From assembly GCA_965247355.1 (NCBI GenBank), contig OZ252011.1:1178001-1242000 (forward strand): a DNA stretch of 64,000 nucleotides, read 5' to 3'. A program made the translations under genes and the position numbers. Numbering within the stretch: the stretch's first letter is position 1; each line of letters opens with the position of its first letter. The DNA is from RHLJ01 sp965247355 (lineage in GTDB: Bacteria > Bacteroidota > Rhodothermia > Balneolales > Balneolaceae). Below, piece by piece: positions 35,143 to 44,139 of this stretch. The notes beneath the pieces were generated by a model. The model was not told the origin of the DNA. It did no database searches and was given only the letters and a program-made list of their open reading frames with translations.

Positions 35143-36945
35143 ATGCAAGACACACTTAACCGTCCACACTCTTTCCATATCCCGGTGATGGGGACCGGGT
35201 ATACCATAGACACCCCTATAAAAGTCGCTCATTACGGGATTTCATCCGTCATCTCCATTATTGATCACAGACTGACCGAGCAAATGCGGGAGTTTTATGC
35301 TAATCTTTATGGTTTTGATTTTGAACTTATTAAAGAGTACGAGGCGGATTGCAGAGCTAAACGTATCACTGCATACCTCAATTTAGTACACCAAATAGTG
35401 ACTCTGAATTTTGAAAAACTTAGAAATTCCGAGTTTGAGGAAGGATCTGAAATCACTAAGTACTTTGAAATGCTAAGTGATACTTCCCCTCTTAAAAAAG
35501 AATATCTACAGGCACTGTCACTCCCTCCCCAGGAAAGAAAGATCGCAGAAAAAAGGCTCCGGAGTTTAATTCAGCCGGGTTCTATTGATGTTAATATTAT
35601 GACTAAGGTAGATGGCGCGAGCCGAAAAGATGTAGAAACTCAAAACACCGAATTTAATGATGCCCATGCCGCACTACGAGGTTTCGCAAACAGTCGTCTT
35701 TCTTCTTCTGTAGTGTTTTCGGCAGGACTGAATCCACGGTTATACAGTTATATCTCAAATTTTGAAGATTTTTTCCCCAATGAAAATGGACAGCTGAAAA
35801 AGAAAGTAATTCTTAAGGTCAGTGACTACCGTTCTTCCTTAATTCAGGGGAAATTTCTGGCTAAGAAGGGAATATGGGTTTCAGAGTTCAGAATTGAGTC
35901 GGGATTGAATTGCGGAGGTCATGCTTTTGCTACCGATGGATTTTTAATGGGGCCTATTTTGAAAGAGTTCAATGAAAACCGAAATGAGCTCAGAGAAACT
36001 CTGTTCGATTTATATTCTGCAGCATTAGAAAGTTATGGAAAGATGAGTATCAAAACTGTTCCTGAAATAGCTGTCACCGTACAAGGTGGAGTTGGTACCA
36101 GCAACGAGCATTCATTCTTATTGGAACACGAACATGCCGATTCCATAGGTTGGGGCTCTCCTTTCCTGTTAGTACCTGAAGCTGTTTCCATCGATGCTGA
36201 ATCTCTCAATTTACTCGCCCGAACCAGTGAAGAGGATTATTACCTGAGTAATTCCTCTCCTCTGGGTGTTCGGTTTAATACCGTTAAAGGGAATTCAGCA
36301 GACCAGGAAAGACTCAGCCGGATTGAGGAAGGCAAACCAGGAGCTCCCTGTATAAAGAAGCATCTTGCTTTCAATACAGAGTTTGGAGAAGAACCCATTT
36401 GTACAGCATCTTCTAAATTTCAGAAAAAGAAAATTGATGAACTTTTTGCCAAAGATTTAGATGAAAATGAATTCAGGAAAAGCTTTAGTAAAATCATTGA
36501 AAAGACTTGTCTGTGTGTAGGACTTGGAAATGGTAACCTCATTGAAAAAGGAAATTCCCTTCTAAAAGGAACTCAGGGAGTAGCTATCTGTCCCGGCCCT
36601 AATACTGCTTATTTTTCTGATATAGTTTCTTTAAAAGATATGGTCGATCACATTTACGGTCGCCTCAATATCATTTCCTTTAAGAACAGACCAAATATGT
36701 TTATTAAAGAATTGCAGCTTTATATGAGCTATATCAAAGAAAAGATTGAAGAGAACTATGCAGAGCAATCTGAGAAACAAGCTAAATACATCAACAGGTT
36801 TCTTTCTAATCTTTCAGATGGAGTAGCCTATTATGAACAGCTTTTTGATGAAGTTAAAACCCAGATTGGAGATACTGGTACTAAAGCTTTAAGTGAGCTT
36901 AGCTTGCTCAAGACCGAGCTTCAACAACTTTCACTGGTTAAGTAA
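35143..36945 (+). CDS. Conserved Cys-containing protein of unknown function
   Basis: 600 residues, not recognised beyond general resemblance to uncharacterised Bacteroidota proteins opening with HIPVMGTGYTIDTPIKVAHYG. The middle has GLNCGGHAFATDG (C257) and GGVGTSNEH, which look like a nucleotide or flavin-binding barrel. It also has a cysteine set at C403, C420, C456, C458 and C483 that could hold an iron-sulfur cluster. This resembles the layout of FMN/Fe-S oxidoreductases such as glutamate synthase, but I cannot assign it. The C-terminal 100 residues are helical. A ribosome site AGAGG (35131-35135) supports the ATG. Confidence 0.6.
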   Translation: MQDTLNRPHSFHIPVMGTGYTIDTPIKVAHYGISSVISIIDHRLTEQMREFYANLYGFDFELIKEYEADCRAKRITAYLNLVHQIVTLNFEKLRNSEFEEGSEITKYFEMLSDTSPLKKEYLQALSLPPQERKIAEKRLRSLIQPGSIDVNIMTKVDGASRKDVETQNTEFNDAHAALRGFANSRLSSSVVFSAGLNPRLYSYISNFEDFFPNENGQLKKKVILKVSDYRSSLIQGKFLAKKGIWVSEFRIESGLNCGGHAFATDGFLMGPILKEFNENRNELRETLFDLYSAALESYGKMSIKTVPEIAVTVQGGVGTSNEHSFLLEHEHADSIGWGSPFLLVPEAVSIDAESLNLLARTSEEDYYLSNSSPLGVRFNTVKGNSADQERLSRIEEGKPGAPCIKKHLAFNTEFGEEPICTASSKFQKKKIDELFAKDLDENEFRKSFSKIIEKTCLCVGLGNGNLIEKGNSLLKGTQGVAICPGPNTAYFSDIVSLKDMVDHIYGRLNIISFKNRPNMFIKELQLYMSYIKEKIEENYAEQSEKQAKYINRFLSNLSDGVAYYEQLFDEVKTQIGDTGTKALSELSLLKTELQQLSLVK

Positions 36946-37002
36946 CAGTAAAACTATATATAATTAATTTATCTCTACCTATTCCGGAACATCCTTAGAA
37001 TC

Positions 37003-37045
37003 AGAAAGCAATAAGCGCTTAAGAACGGCTTTCTTTTTTTCTTTT
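37003..37045 (+). terminator. Intrinsic terminator after the Cys-containing protein gene
   Basis: Arms AGAAAGC (37003-37009) and GCTTTCT (37028-37034) enclose an 18-base loop holding a smaller AAGCGCTT palindrome, followed by a run of T. It separates the two unrecognised genes. Confidence 0.6.
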
Positions 37046-37099
37046 GGATTTCTATCCTAACAAGGCTCTTTTTTCTTAACTAAAATCAGACTCTTTTTA

Positions 37100-38443
37100 A
37101 TGGAAGAACTATTCAACTTTATTGATAGCTCCCCTCTTTTATCTACTGTAATTGGTGGCCTTATTGTTTCACTGGTTGGAGTTAGCTTAGCTTGGACGTT
37201 TGGTTTATTTAAAAAGAAACCCGGAACTGCTGCTGATATAAAAGATTCTCAAACCGATTTTCTGAACTTGAATAAAAAATGGGCTAGCGAAAAAAGAAAA
37301 CTGATTTCCAAAAAAGCGTTTGAATACAACCAAAGTATTTTGAAAGATCAAAACACATTTATTTCGAATCCAGAGATATTCCCTCTGATTTCTAAGCAGC
37401 AATGGATTCCAAATAAACCTTTGCCTATTCAATCTGTTACTTCTGAGCTTGTTGATGAAATTCCACCAAGTATTTTACCCCGAACCGACATCCTGCCGTT
37501 AGCAAGTGCAAATTCAAAATTCACTGAATATCATGAAGCTATTTATCGTTTGATGAAGCCTTCAATATTTTTGAATAACCGCCATTATCGGCTACAAGCC
37601 ATTAATTTCGAAGATGATTCGGTTCAGATTTCTATTTCCAAAGAGCCGAATTTCTATTTCAACAAAATAGATTATGGCAAAACTGCTGAATTGGAATTCA
37701 CTGATGCTATCCGGTCTGCAAATAAAATGACTTCATCAGGATCACCTACAAATCTCCAAAAATTACCTTCGAAAAGTTCTCAAAAATTCAGAAACCAATT
37801 GCTAAAATCGTTAAAACATATAGGTGATTTTACAGAATCAGTAGTTCTGGGCGGTGTAAGTACATTAACACTTATACTTACCAAAGAAGGAACATTCAGG
37901 TTTTTAATGCATATCCGATCTTCTACTCAGGGTTATGCTGAGAGTACTCGCCATGTTGTTCCTGCTGGGGAATTTCAACCTCTTAGCGAAGGGAATAACT
38001 TCTCCTCAGACACTAACATTTTGTACAATATTCTTCGAGAATATGCTGAAGAAATTGAAGGGCATGAAGAATTTACTGGTGAAAGCAATAAGCGTTTTGA
38101 TTATGAATCGAACCCAATCTTTACAAAGTATTTCGAGGAACTTGAAAAAGGTAATTTCAAAGTTTTCTATCTCGGATTTGGCTTAGACCCATTTAGTCTT
38201 CAAGGAGAGCATTTAACCTGCGCTATATTTAAAGAAGAAACCTTTAATAAGCTTTTCGGATCGAAGGTTAAAACGGGAAACGATGAAGGAGAAATCATTT
38301 CAGATTCAAATATTTGGGGAATGGAATTCAATAAAGAAAATATTGAAGATCAATATAGAAGCAATATTCTTTCAGCTGGCGAAGCCATTTTAAAATTATC
38401 TGAAAAACATTTGAGCTATTTAAAAACTCAATTACAGGATTAA
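37100..38443 (+). CDS. Membrane-anchored protein with a Nudix-like C-terminal domain
   Basis: 447 residues. One hydrophobic helix near residues 14-38 (LLSTVIGGLIVSLVGVSLAW) anchors a long soluble part. Residues 270-330 resemble a Nudix fold: RHVVPAGEFQPL, a spacer, then NILREYAEEIEG, which matches the REuxEE core of the Nudix box but lacks its exact Gly spacing. Nudix proteins hydrolyse or sense nucleoside diphosphate-X compounds; some lack activity and act as ligand sensors. The remaining domains are not recognised. The 3' end lies one base from the convergent gene at 38445. Confidence 0.55.
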   Translation: MEELFNFIDSSPLLSTVIGGLIVSLVGVSLAWTFGLFKKKPGTAADIKDSQTDFLNLNKKWASEKRKLISKKAFEYNQSILKDQNTFISNPEIFPLISKQQWIPNKPLPIQSVTSELVDEIPPSILPRTDILPLASANSKFTEYHEAIYRLMKPSIFLNNRHYRLQAINFEDDSVQISISKEPNFYFNKIDYGKTAELEFTDAIRSANKMTSSGSPTNLQKLPSKSSQKFRNQLLKSLKHIGDFTESVVLGGVSTLTLILTKEGTFRFLMHIRSSTQGYAESTRHVVPAGEFQPLSEGNNFSSDTNILYNILREYAEEIEGHEEFTGESNKRFDYESNPIFTKYFEELEKGNFKVFYLGFGLDPFSLQGEHLTCAIFKEETFNKLFGSKVKTGNDEGEIISDSNIWGMEFNKENIEDQYRSNILSAGEAILKLSEKHLSYLKTQLQD

Positions 38444-38444
38444 A

Positions 38445-38690
38445 TCAGCTTAGTTCTTTTAATCGTATAAGCAAACTGCTTTTAAAATCTTCATTCGCTT
38501 TCACAAAGCTAAGCTGCTCAATTAATTTTTTACCCTCCTTCGCGGAGAATGCTAATTCACGGAGATCATCATCATGAACCAGCACCTCCTCGAAGGCGTC
38601 TCTCTCGCCAGTTTCCAGGGTATCATCAGTATAATCAGTAATATAGTTTTCGATTTCGGGATGGTATTCTTTGTCAGTAAAATTTTTCAT
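38445..38690 (-). CDS. Small acidic protein, possible soluble anti-sigma factor
   Basis: 81 residues: an acidic N-terminal half (HPEIENYITDYTDDTLETGE, then RDAFEEVLVHDDDLRE) and an amphipathic tail. The first part resembles the N-terminal domains of anti-sigma factors, where a short helix bundle binds the sigma factor. There is no membrane helix and no His-Cys-Cys zinc motif. It lies 64 bases downstream of an ECF sigma gene in the same direction, the usual position for a partner. The assignment rests on position and composition. Confidence 0.5.
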   Translation of the reverse strand: MKNFTDKEYHPEIENYITDYTDDTLETGERDAFEEVLVHDDDLRELAFSAKEGKKLIEQLSFVKANEDFKSSLLIRLKELS

Positions 38691-38754
38691 AAAAGGTAAT
38701 GCTAGTCAACGTTCAGTACCTTTAATTTGATTTTGAAAAAAATGTTCCCGGATT

Positions 38755-39366
38755 TTAAAACGCTGTTCCAAGTTCTACATAACTATCGATCATCGCTTTA
38801 ACCTGAGCACGTCCACGGTTAATTCTGGACTTCACTGTACCCATTGCAACTCCGGTTACCTCAGCAATTTCATCATAGCTTAATTCCTGTAAATCACGAT
38901 ATACAACCACTTCTCGGAATTCCGGAGCAAGCTCCATCAATGCCTTCTCAAGTTGCTCAAGACTCAATTTCTGGTGAAGTTCCTCGTCCTGTAGAATGTT
39001 AGTGTCTTCAATATTCATTTCGTAATCCTTCGGATCGCTCTCATCTTTATGAATAGAAACCTTCTGCATACGTTTCTTCTTTTTATATAGGCTTTTCGCA
39101 AGGTTAAGCGCGATGGTATACATCCAGGTACTGAATTTGGCAATACGTTCGTAGGAGTGTTTGCTTTTGTGAACTCTCAAAAAAGTTTCCTGAACTAAGT
39201 CTTCACAGTCTTGATGATTGTGAGTATATCGATATAAAAAATTATGGAGACGGTCGGTATAGCGCTTAACCAGTTCATTAAAAGCGGGCTCTCTTCCCTC
39301 TTGAAAATATTCCATTAAATCTTCGTCGCTATAATTGGCTACCTGAGCATATTTGAATGCGTCCAT
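38755..39366 (-). CDS. ECF (extracytoplasmic function) sigma factor
   Basis: 203 residues. Region 2 is clear (FNELVKRYTDRLHNFLYRYT, then QDCEDLVQETFLRVHKS and KFSTWMYTIALNLAKS), as is region 4 with its DNA-binding helix-turn-helix (LSYDEIAEVTGVAMGTVKSR, near 165-184). A basic, charged linker joins them. ECF sigma factors direct RNA polymerase to stress or envelope promoters and are held by an anti-sigma factor, for which the small protein immediately downstream is a candidate. The targets are unknown. Confidence 0.92.
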   Translation of the reverse strand: MDAFKYAQVANYSDEDLMEYFQEGREPAFNELVKRYTDRLHNFLYRYTHNHQDCEDLVQETFLRVHKSKHSYERIAKFSTWMYTIALNLAKSLYKKKKRMQKVSIHKDESDPKDYEMNIEDTNILQDEELHQKLSLEQLEKALMELAPEFREVVVYRDLQELSYDEIAEVTGVAMGTVKSRINRGRAQVKAMIDSYVELGTAF

Positions 39367-39420
39367 TTTGTATCTCCACTAAATTTTATTGCAATTCTCA
39401 TTAAACTGCGAGTGTCGGTA

Positions 39421-40479
39421 TTAACCGATCATCCGCTTAACAAGGAGGAATAAAATCGAAGTGGAGTCTAGTGTTGAAAACCCTTTGATGGATTTATCAG
39501 CGTCGAGCAGTGCTTCAAACACTCTCGGCATATCGCTGTATCTGAAATTGGAAGCATCGTCCCAAAGCTTATTGAAGTACCAGGAGTTATTAATTCCCAG
39601 CTCAGCCTGGACCTGTTGTTTAGCATTACCTCGGTCGGCTAATCTTCTTATCTGCCAGATATTCACAAACACACTGTAAAAGAACCCCACGAGTCGAATT
39701 ATTTCTCCCGTGTCTGTCTTACTGTGTTGCAACATCTGTTCCGAGATGTACATGGACTTGTCCAGATCTCTCTTAATTACGGCTTCTTTGAGCTCAATCG
39801 CCGTATATTCGCGATATGAGCCGATTATTTTTTTTACATCGGCCTCTGAGACCGAATTTGAAGTGTCTACAAAAGTACACACTTTGTCTATTTCGGTAGA
39901 CAATAGCTGTAGATTATTACCCACAAACTGTGAAAGAAGCTGTGCAGCAGCAGGGTCTATTTTTTTATGATGATGCGATTCCACCCAACTAATCACCCAC
40001 TCCGGAATCAGATAATCCGGCATACTTTCGAACTGATGGAAACCTACATTAGCATTCTTTGCAATTGCTTTCCCTATTTTGGTATTCCCTGCCGGCTTAG
40101 CTGTATCAAATAAAACAACTAAACAACTTGGATTAGGATTCTCAAAATATGAGATGAAATCATTCATCTCTCCCTCTCCCGCTGCTCCTTTTCCAGTTTG
40201 AAGAAAATTCCGGACAATCAACACTCTTCGTTCTGCCATCATGGGAAAGCTGCGGGCAATACTGAGTACTTTAGCAGGAGTTACATCCTGACCATATAAA
40301 AGATCAAAATTAAAATCTTTTTCGTGAGGCGGGAGTAAATTCGAAAACTGTTCCAGCAATTGATCCAGATAAAATTCTTCATCTCCATACAGATAGTAGA
40401 CCGGTTTCAGATTTCCTGAAGCGATCTCCTGCTTTACCTGATGAAATATGTCTGAACTGTTTTGCTTACGAGCTGCCAT
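39421..40479 (-). CDS. holA: DNA polymerase III delta subunit
   Basis: 352 residues. The N-terminal motif PVYYLYGDEEFYLDQLL and the following VLIVRNFL and CLVVLFDTAKPAGNTKI are typical of HolA, and the helical collar domain (LVGFFYSVFVNIWQIRRLA) completes the fold. HolA opens the beta sliding clamp within the clamp-loader complex. The length and motif order are normal. It is followed by the sigma gene at a 54-base distance in the same direction, with no evident functional link. Confidence 0.9.
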   Translation of the reverse strand: MAARKQNSSDIFHQVKQEIASGNLKPVYYLYGDEEFYLDQLLEQFSNLLPPHEKDFNFDLLYGQDVTPAKVLSIARSFPMMAERRVLIVRNFLQTGKGAAGEGEMNDFISYFENPNPSCLVVLFDTAKPAGNTKIGKAIAKNANVGFHQFESMPDYLIPEWVISWVESHHHKKIDPAAAQLLSQFVGNNLQLLSTEIDKVCTFVDTSNSVSEADVKKIIGSYREYTAIELKEAVIKRDLDKSMYISEQMLQHSKTDTGEIIRLVGFFYSVFVNIWQIRRLADRGNAKQQVQAELGINNSWYFNKLWDDASNFRYSDMPRVFEALLDADKSIKGFSTLDSTSILFLLVKRMIG

Positions 40480-40642
40480 TGGTTATAAGATACGGAAAGT
40501 GTTTTTTAATGAAATGGCAATCTTAGTTATTCAACTAAAAATCAGTTAAGTATTAAACTTTACATTCTAATAGTCATAAAATATTATTCTATCTTACTAG
40601 TTTAACTCAGATAAGCACTTACTCTTAATCCTTTTTCAACTA

Positions 40643-40984
40643 ATGAAATATCTCCCTTTTGTTTTTTTAATTCTTATCACCTTCTCAATTTCGGCATGTA
40701 ATGGAGGTAATGATTCTGAAGTAACCTTTGATCTGGTTGTTAGCAACTCTTTAAATTCAGATTTAGAGCTATATCTTTCCGATGGTACAGATTTAACCAC
40801 ATTTGAAAGTAAGGGGGCTATTGAAGCCAGAGGAGAAGCTACGATTACAGGTCTCACTTATGATACTGAGTACGTACTTATAACTGTTCAACCGGGTAAT
40901 GATGTTAACAATCCCATAACCGAAGACACTTTTACCAATTCCGATCCGAATGTAGCTGAATATTCCATCACCATCTCTTTTTAA
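40643..40984 (+). CDS. Small lipoprotein of unknown function
   Basis: 113 residues. The signal peptide ends in lipobox SISAC (Cys near residue 19). The mature part is a single small beta-sandwich-like domain, rich in Thr, Asp and Ser (VVSNSLNSDLELYLSDGTD), perhaps Ig-like. Not recognised further. It is followed after 14 bases by the secreted hydrolase, so the two are probably in one operon. Confidence 0.6.
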   Translation: MKYLPFVFLILITFSISACNGGNDSEVTFDLVVSNSLNSDLELYLSDGTDLTTFESKGAIEARGEATITGLTYDTEYVLITVQPGNDVNNPITEDTFTNSDPNVAEYSITISF

Positions 40985-40998
40985 TCTGAGTTCAGCTA

Positions 40999-41907
40999 AT
41001 GATCAGGCTTATCTTAAGTATTTTCATGTTCCTTATTTTCCAGTCGGGATATTCCTATGCTCAGACTGAATACTTCATTCAGGAAAACGATAGCCAGATT
41101 TATTTCAAAACCTTTGGAGAAGGAGTTCCCATTCTTATTATTAATGGCGGTCCAGGAATGAATAGTGAGGGCTTTTCACCTCTGGCTGAAAAGCTTTCTG
41201 ATGAAAATCTGACGATCATTTACGATCAACGCGGTACCGGGAAGTCAACCCTAAGTCAGCTTAACTCTTCTACTATCACAATGGAACTGATGGTTAAGGA
41301 TATTGAGGCTATCAGGGAGCATCTTGATATAGATCAGTGGATTGTACTTGGACATTCTTTTGGTGGAATTATGGCTTCCTATTACACATCAAAACATCCT
41401 GATAAAACAAAAGGACTGATTTTATCTTCTTCAGGTGGACTGGATCTCGAGTTGCTACAAACGCTGAACATACCCGGAAGACTTTCACAAACTCAACAAG
41501 ATTCTCTGAATTACTGGACTCGTCAAATTCAACGAGGTGACACTTCCTACTTTGCACAACTTAAAAGAGGCACGTACCTCGCCCCTGCTTATCTGTATCA
41601 AAAAAAGTATGTACCTGCAATCGCTGAACGATTAACTCAGGGCAACATGACTATTAATGGATTGGTCTTCAGAGATTTAAGAAGGATCGGTTATGATGTT
41701 AAAGATGAACTCAGAAATTATGATAAACTTGTATTAATCATACAGGGAGCTCATGATATCATTCCTGTTGAAATTTCTGAAACAGCGCATTCTGTTTTCC
41801 CAAACTCCGAATTGATTATTCTTCAAAAAAGCAGTCATTACGGCTGGCTGGAAGAAGAAAAGCTTTACCTTAAAGCTATTGAAGACTTCTTAGTAGAAGC
41901 AGGGTAA
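40999..41907 (+). CDS. Secreted alpha/beta hydrolase, proline-iminopeptidase-like
   Basis: 302 residues with a signal peptide (FLIFQSGYSYAQ). The oxyanion motif NGGPGMNSEGF replaces the HGGPG of prolyl aminopeptidases. The nucleophile is in GHSFGGIMAS, the acid residue in QGAHDIIPV, and the final His in SSHYGWLEE, so all catalytic residues are present. The family removes N-terminal proline or hydrolyses small esters and amides; here it would act in the periplasm. The gene converges on the MFS transporter gene. Confidence 0.82.
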   Translation: MIRLILSIFMFLIFQSGYSYAQTEYFIQENDSQIYFKTFGEGVPILIINGGPGMNSEGFSPLAEKLSDENLTIIYDQRGTGKSTLSQLNSSTITMELMVKDIEAIREHLDIDQWIVLGHSFGGIMASYYTSKHPDKTKGLILSSSGGLDLELLQTLNIPGRLSQTQQDSLNYWTRQIQRGDTSYFAQLKRGTYLAPAYLYQKKYVPAIAERLTQGNMTINGLVFRDLRRIGYDVKDELRNYDKLVLIIQGAHDIIPVEISETAHSVFPNSELIILQKSSHYGWLEEEKLYLKAIEDFLVEAG

Positions 41908-41915
41908 TCTTTTTA

Positions 41916-43103
41916 CTAGCTCACAGATAAATCTTTCCTGTATCTACTTATTGCAAGTATGCCAAGTATCGGTCCCGCTAGCATAATCCAGAATACTAAA
42001 GGTGAACCTGTTGCATCAAAAACTAAATTCACAAGCTGTATACTTACAATCGTGAGAGTAAAGCCGAGACTGTTTACGATAGTTAAACCCGTTGCGATAT
42101 ATTTTGAGTCGCACGATTTTGCAACCATCGTAGAAAACTGAGGAGAATCAGGAATTACAAAAATTCCCCACAGGAACAGAATTGCTAAGAAAAGAAAAAC
42201 TGTAAGTCCAAAACTAAACGGTAGCAACAAACAACAAAGTCCGGATCCAATCAAAGCAATCATTGACACCTTTTTGCTACCAATACTTATTGAATAGTGT
42301 CCACCAACAGCACAGCTAATCCCCCCTATCCCGATCACTAGAAAAGAAAGCAATGATACACTGAAATCGTATTCGGGATTCAGAGATATATAGATACTCA
42401 ACATCACCGGAACAAAAGCCCAGAAAGTATAGAGCTCCCACATATGCCCAAAATACCCGAATGCTGCTGATCTGAAGTTTTTGATTCTGAAGAGTTTTAT
42501 GATAGCATCATATTCGAAAATCATTCTTTTTGAGTTTGATCGATGAGGCCCGTCTTTTATTGTGAGGAATAACAGAATTCCTCCCAAACTGGAAAATGCT
42601 GAGGTTCCAACTAATACAAATTTCCAGGAGTAATCTCCTCCGGCAAACTTCAGGAAATGAGGAAAAGCCGTTCCAAGCACTAATGCTCCTACCAGATACC
42701 CAAGTGCTTTACCAAGACCTTCTTTATGCCAATCTGAAGCAATCTTCATTCCAACCGGATAAATCCCCGCCAGAAAGAAACCGGTAAACAAACGGGCAAA
42801 CATCACCTGTGTAAAACTTGCCGACCAGATTGTAGTAAGATTACACACTGAACCAGCCAATGCACAAAACAAAAATACTTTAACCGGTGAAAACCTGTCA
42901 GCAATGTTTAGGAAAGCAAATACCAGTGTCCCGATGATAAAACCGGATTGAACCGCCATGGTAATGAAACCCACAAACATTTCCAGAAGATTTAGTTCCC
43001 GGATTAAGTCATCCACGACTGCATTTCCAGCAAACCAAAGCGAAGTTCCTGCAAACTGAGCTAATACAATAACAGGAAGAATATGAGCCGGAGGGTTTTT
43101 CAT
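41916..43103 (-). CDS. Major facilitator superfamily transporter
   Basis: 395 residues with about twelve hydrophobic segments and the MFS layout: a first helix FAGTSLWFAGNAV, a loop after helix 2 (NIADRFSPVKVFLFCALAGS), and a central loop (TIKDGPHRSNSKRM) between the two halves. The substrate cannot be read. It is divergent from the ArsR regulator gene across a 111-base gap that holds the regulator's operator, so the regulator might control it. The exact gene start has support from the signal-like first helix. Confidence 0.88.
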   Translation of the reverse strand: MKNPPAHILPVIVLAQFAGTSLWFAGNAVVDDLIRELNLLEMFVGFITMAVQSGFIIGTLVFAFLNIADRFSPVKVFLFCALAGSVCNLTTIWSASFTQVMFARLFTGFFLAGIYPVGMKIASDWHKEGLGKALGYLVGALVLGTAFPHFLKFAGGDYSWKFVLVGTSAFSSLGGILLFLTIKDGPHRSNSKRMIFEYDAIIKLFRIKNFRSAAFGYFGHMWELYTFWAFVPVMLSIYISLNPEYDFSVSLLSFLVIGIGGISCAVGGHYSISIGSKKVSMIALIGSGLCCLLLPFSFGLTVFLFLAILFLWGIFVIPDSPQFSTMVAKSCDSKYIATGLTIVNSLGFTLTIVSIQLVNLVFDATGSPLVFWIMLAGPILGILAISRYRKDLSVS

Positions 43104-43151
43104 GGTTTTGAAAGTATCGATTTCCGAATAAATAACTTTGCTTAAATTTTA

Positions 43152-43198
43152 TTTGCGTAGCAAAATGGTTACATATATATTTGTAACCAATCGGTTAC
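43152..43198 (+). promoter_or_regulatory. Promoter and operator of the ArsR-SRPBCC operon
   Basis: TTTG (43152-43155), 20 bases, then TATATTTG (43176-43183), a full match to the Bacteroidota promoter form. Three half-sites surround and follow the -7 box: GGTTAC at 43167-43172, GTAACC at 43183-43188 and GGTTAC at 43193-43198. They form two inverted repeats that would let the ArsR-family protein block its own promoter. The start is near 43190. Confidence 0.8.
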
Positions 43199-43214
43199 TT
43201 AATTAACAAGAATT

Positions 43215-43535
43215 ATGAGACGAGACGTATTCCAAGCCATTGCTGATCCAACCCGCAGAGATATTATCACGCTGCTGGCTTCGGGTGAGTCAATGAACCT
43301 TAATAGTATTGCAGATCAGTTCGAAATCTCCCGCCCTGCTATTTCTAAGCATATCAAGATTTTGGAGGAGTGTAATCTTATTGATATCCAGCAGGAAGGA
43401 AGAGAACGTATTTGTGAGCTAAAACCCGAAGAACTGGAGCCTGTTTCGGATTGGGTTAAGAAGAATTTGAAGCTTTGGAATACCCGATTAGATCGACTTG
43501 AAAACTATCTAAACGAATTAAATAATGGGAAATGA
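43215..43535 (+). CDS. ArsR-family helix-turn-helix regulator
   Basis: 106 residues, one winged-helix domain. The family core is clear: FQAIADPTRRDIITLLASGE, then LNSIADQFEISRPAISKHIK (recognition helix), and a wing ending in GRERICELKPEEL. The metal-binding Cys pair of ArsR/SmtB is absent, so it more probably senses a small molecule. It overlaps an SRPBCC gene, a recurring arrangement in which the downstream protein may bind the same ligand. Its promoter region holds paired half-sites for self-control. Confidence 0.9.
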   Translation: MRRDVFQAIADPTRRDIITLLASGESMNLNSIADQFEISRPAISKHIKILEECNLIDIQQEGRERICELKPEELEPVSDWVKKNLKLWNTRLDRLENYLNELNNGK

Positions 43536-44079
43536 TATGAACGATTACGCAACTTTTACAGATGAAGACACCTTGAAACTGGAACGCATTCTTCCTGGTC
43601 CTATTGAAATGGTTTGGGCATGTTTAACCGAATCTGAACACAAAAAGAAATGGCTTTCAGGTGGAGACGTTGAACCTGAAGTCGGTGGTAAAGTCACACA
43701 CCATTTTGATCACAGGGAAATCAGCGATAAGCCGGAACCAGTTCCCGAGAAGTATAAAGAAATGGGAGACACAACTACCATGTATGGAAAAGTGATTGAA
43801 TGGGATCCCTACTCCCTGCTCAGTTATACCTGGGATGAAGGAGATAACGGAATTTCTGAAGTCACTTTTCAACTTACAGAGCTTGAAAACAATAAAGTGA
43901 AACTCATTCTAATTCATTCTAAAGTTCCTGATTCAAAAGATTTCAAGGTGGGTGTAAGTGCAGGATGGCATACTCATCTTAATATTCTGAGAAATGTACT
44001 CGAAGGTAAAAACCCGGGGAGTTTCTGGAATGTGCACATGCCTTTGGAAGAAGAATATGAAAAGAAGTTGTATGGGTAA
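43525..44079 (+). CDS. SRPBCC/AHSA1-family lipid- or ligand-binding protein
   Basis: 184 residues of the START-like fold. AHSA1-type motifs are visible: ERILPGPIEMVWACLTESEH, then KKWLSGGDVEPEVGGKVTHHF, and VIEWDPYSLLSYTWDEG. These proteins have a hydrophobic pocket for lipids, aromatic or other small molecules; some aid chaperones. The gene starts inside the end of the ArsR-type regulator gene (11-base overlap), which suggests that the two share a ligand or stress response. The ligand is unknown. Confidence 0.85.
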   Translation: MGNDMNDYATFTDEDTLKLERILPGPIEMVWACLTESEHKKKWLSGGDVEPEVGGKVTHHFDHREISDKPEPVPEKYKEMGDTTTMYGKVIEWDPYSLLSYTWDEGDNGISEVTFQLTELENNKVKLILIHSKVPDSKDFKVGVSAGWHTHLNILRNVLEGKNPGSFWNVHMPLEEEYEKKLYG

Positions 44080-44139
44080 GATGTAATGTTCTGATTTTAT
44101 TTTTTGAACGGATTTTCTGTTAAAACTGCTCATAAATAT

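Noticed and set aside
41959..42787. Short plus-strand frames within the MFS gene
   Set aside because: They are antisense to a well-supported membrane protein and encode no recognisable features.
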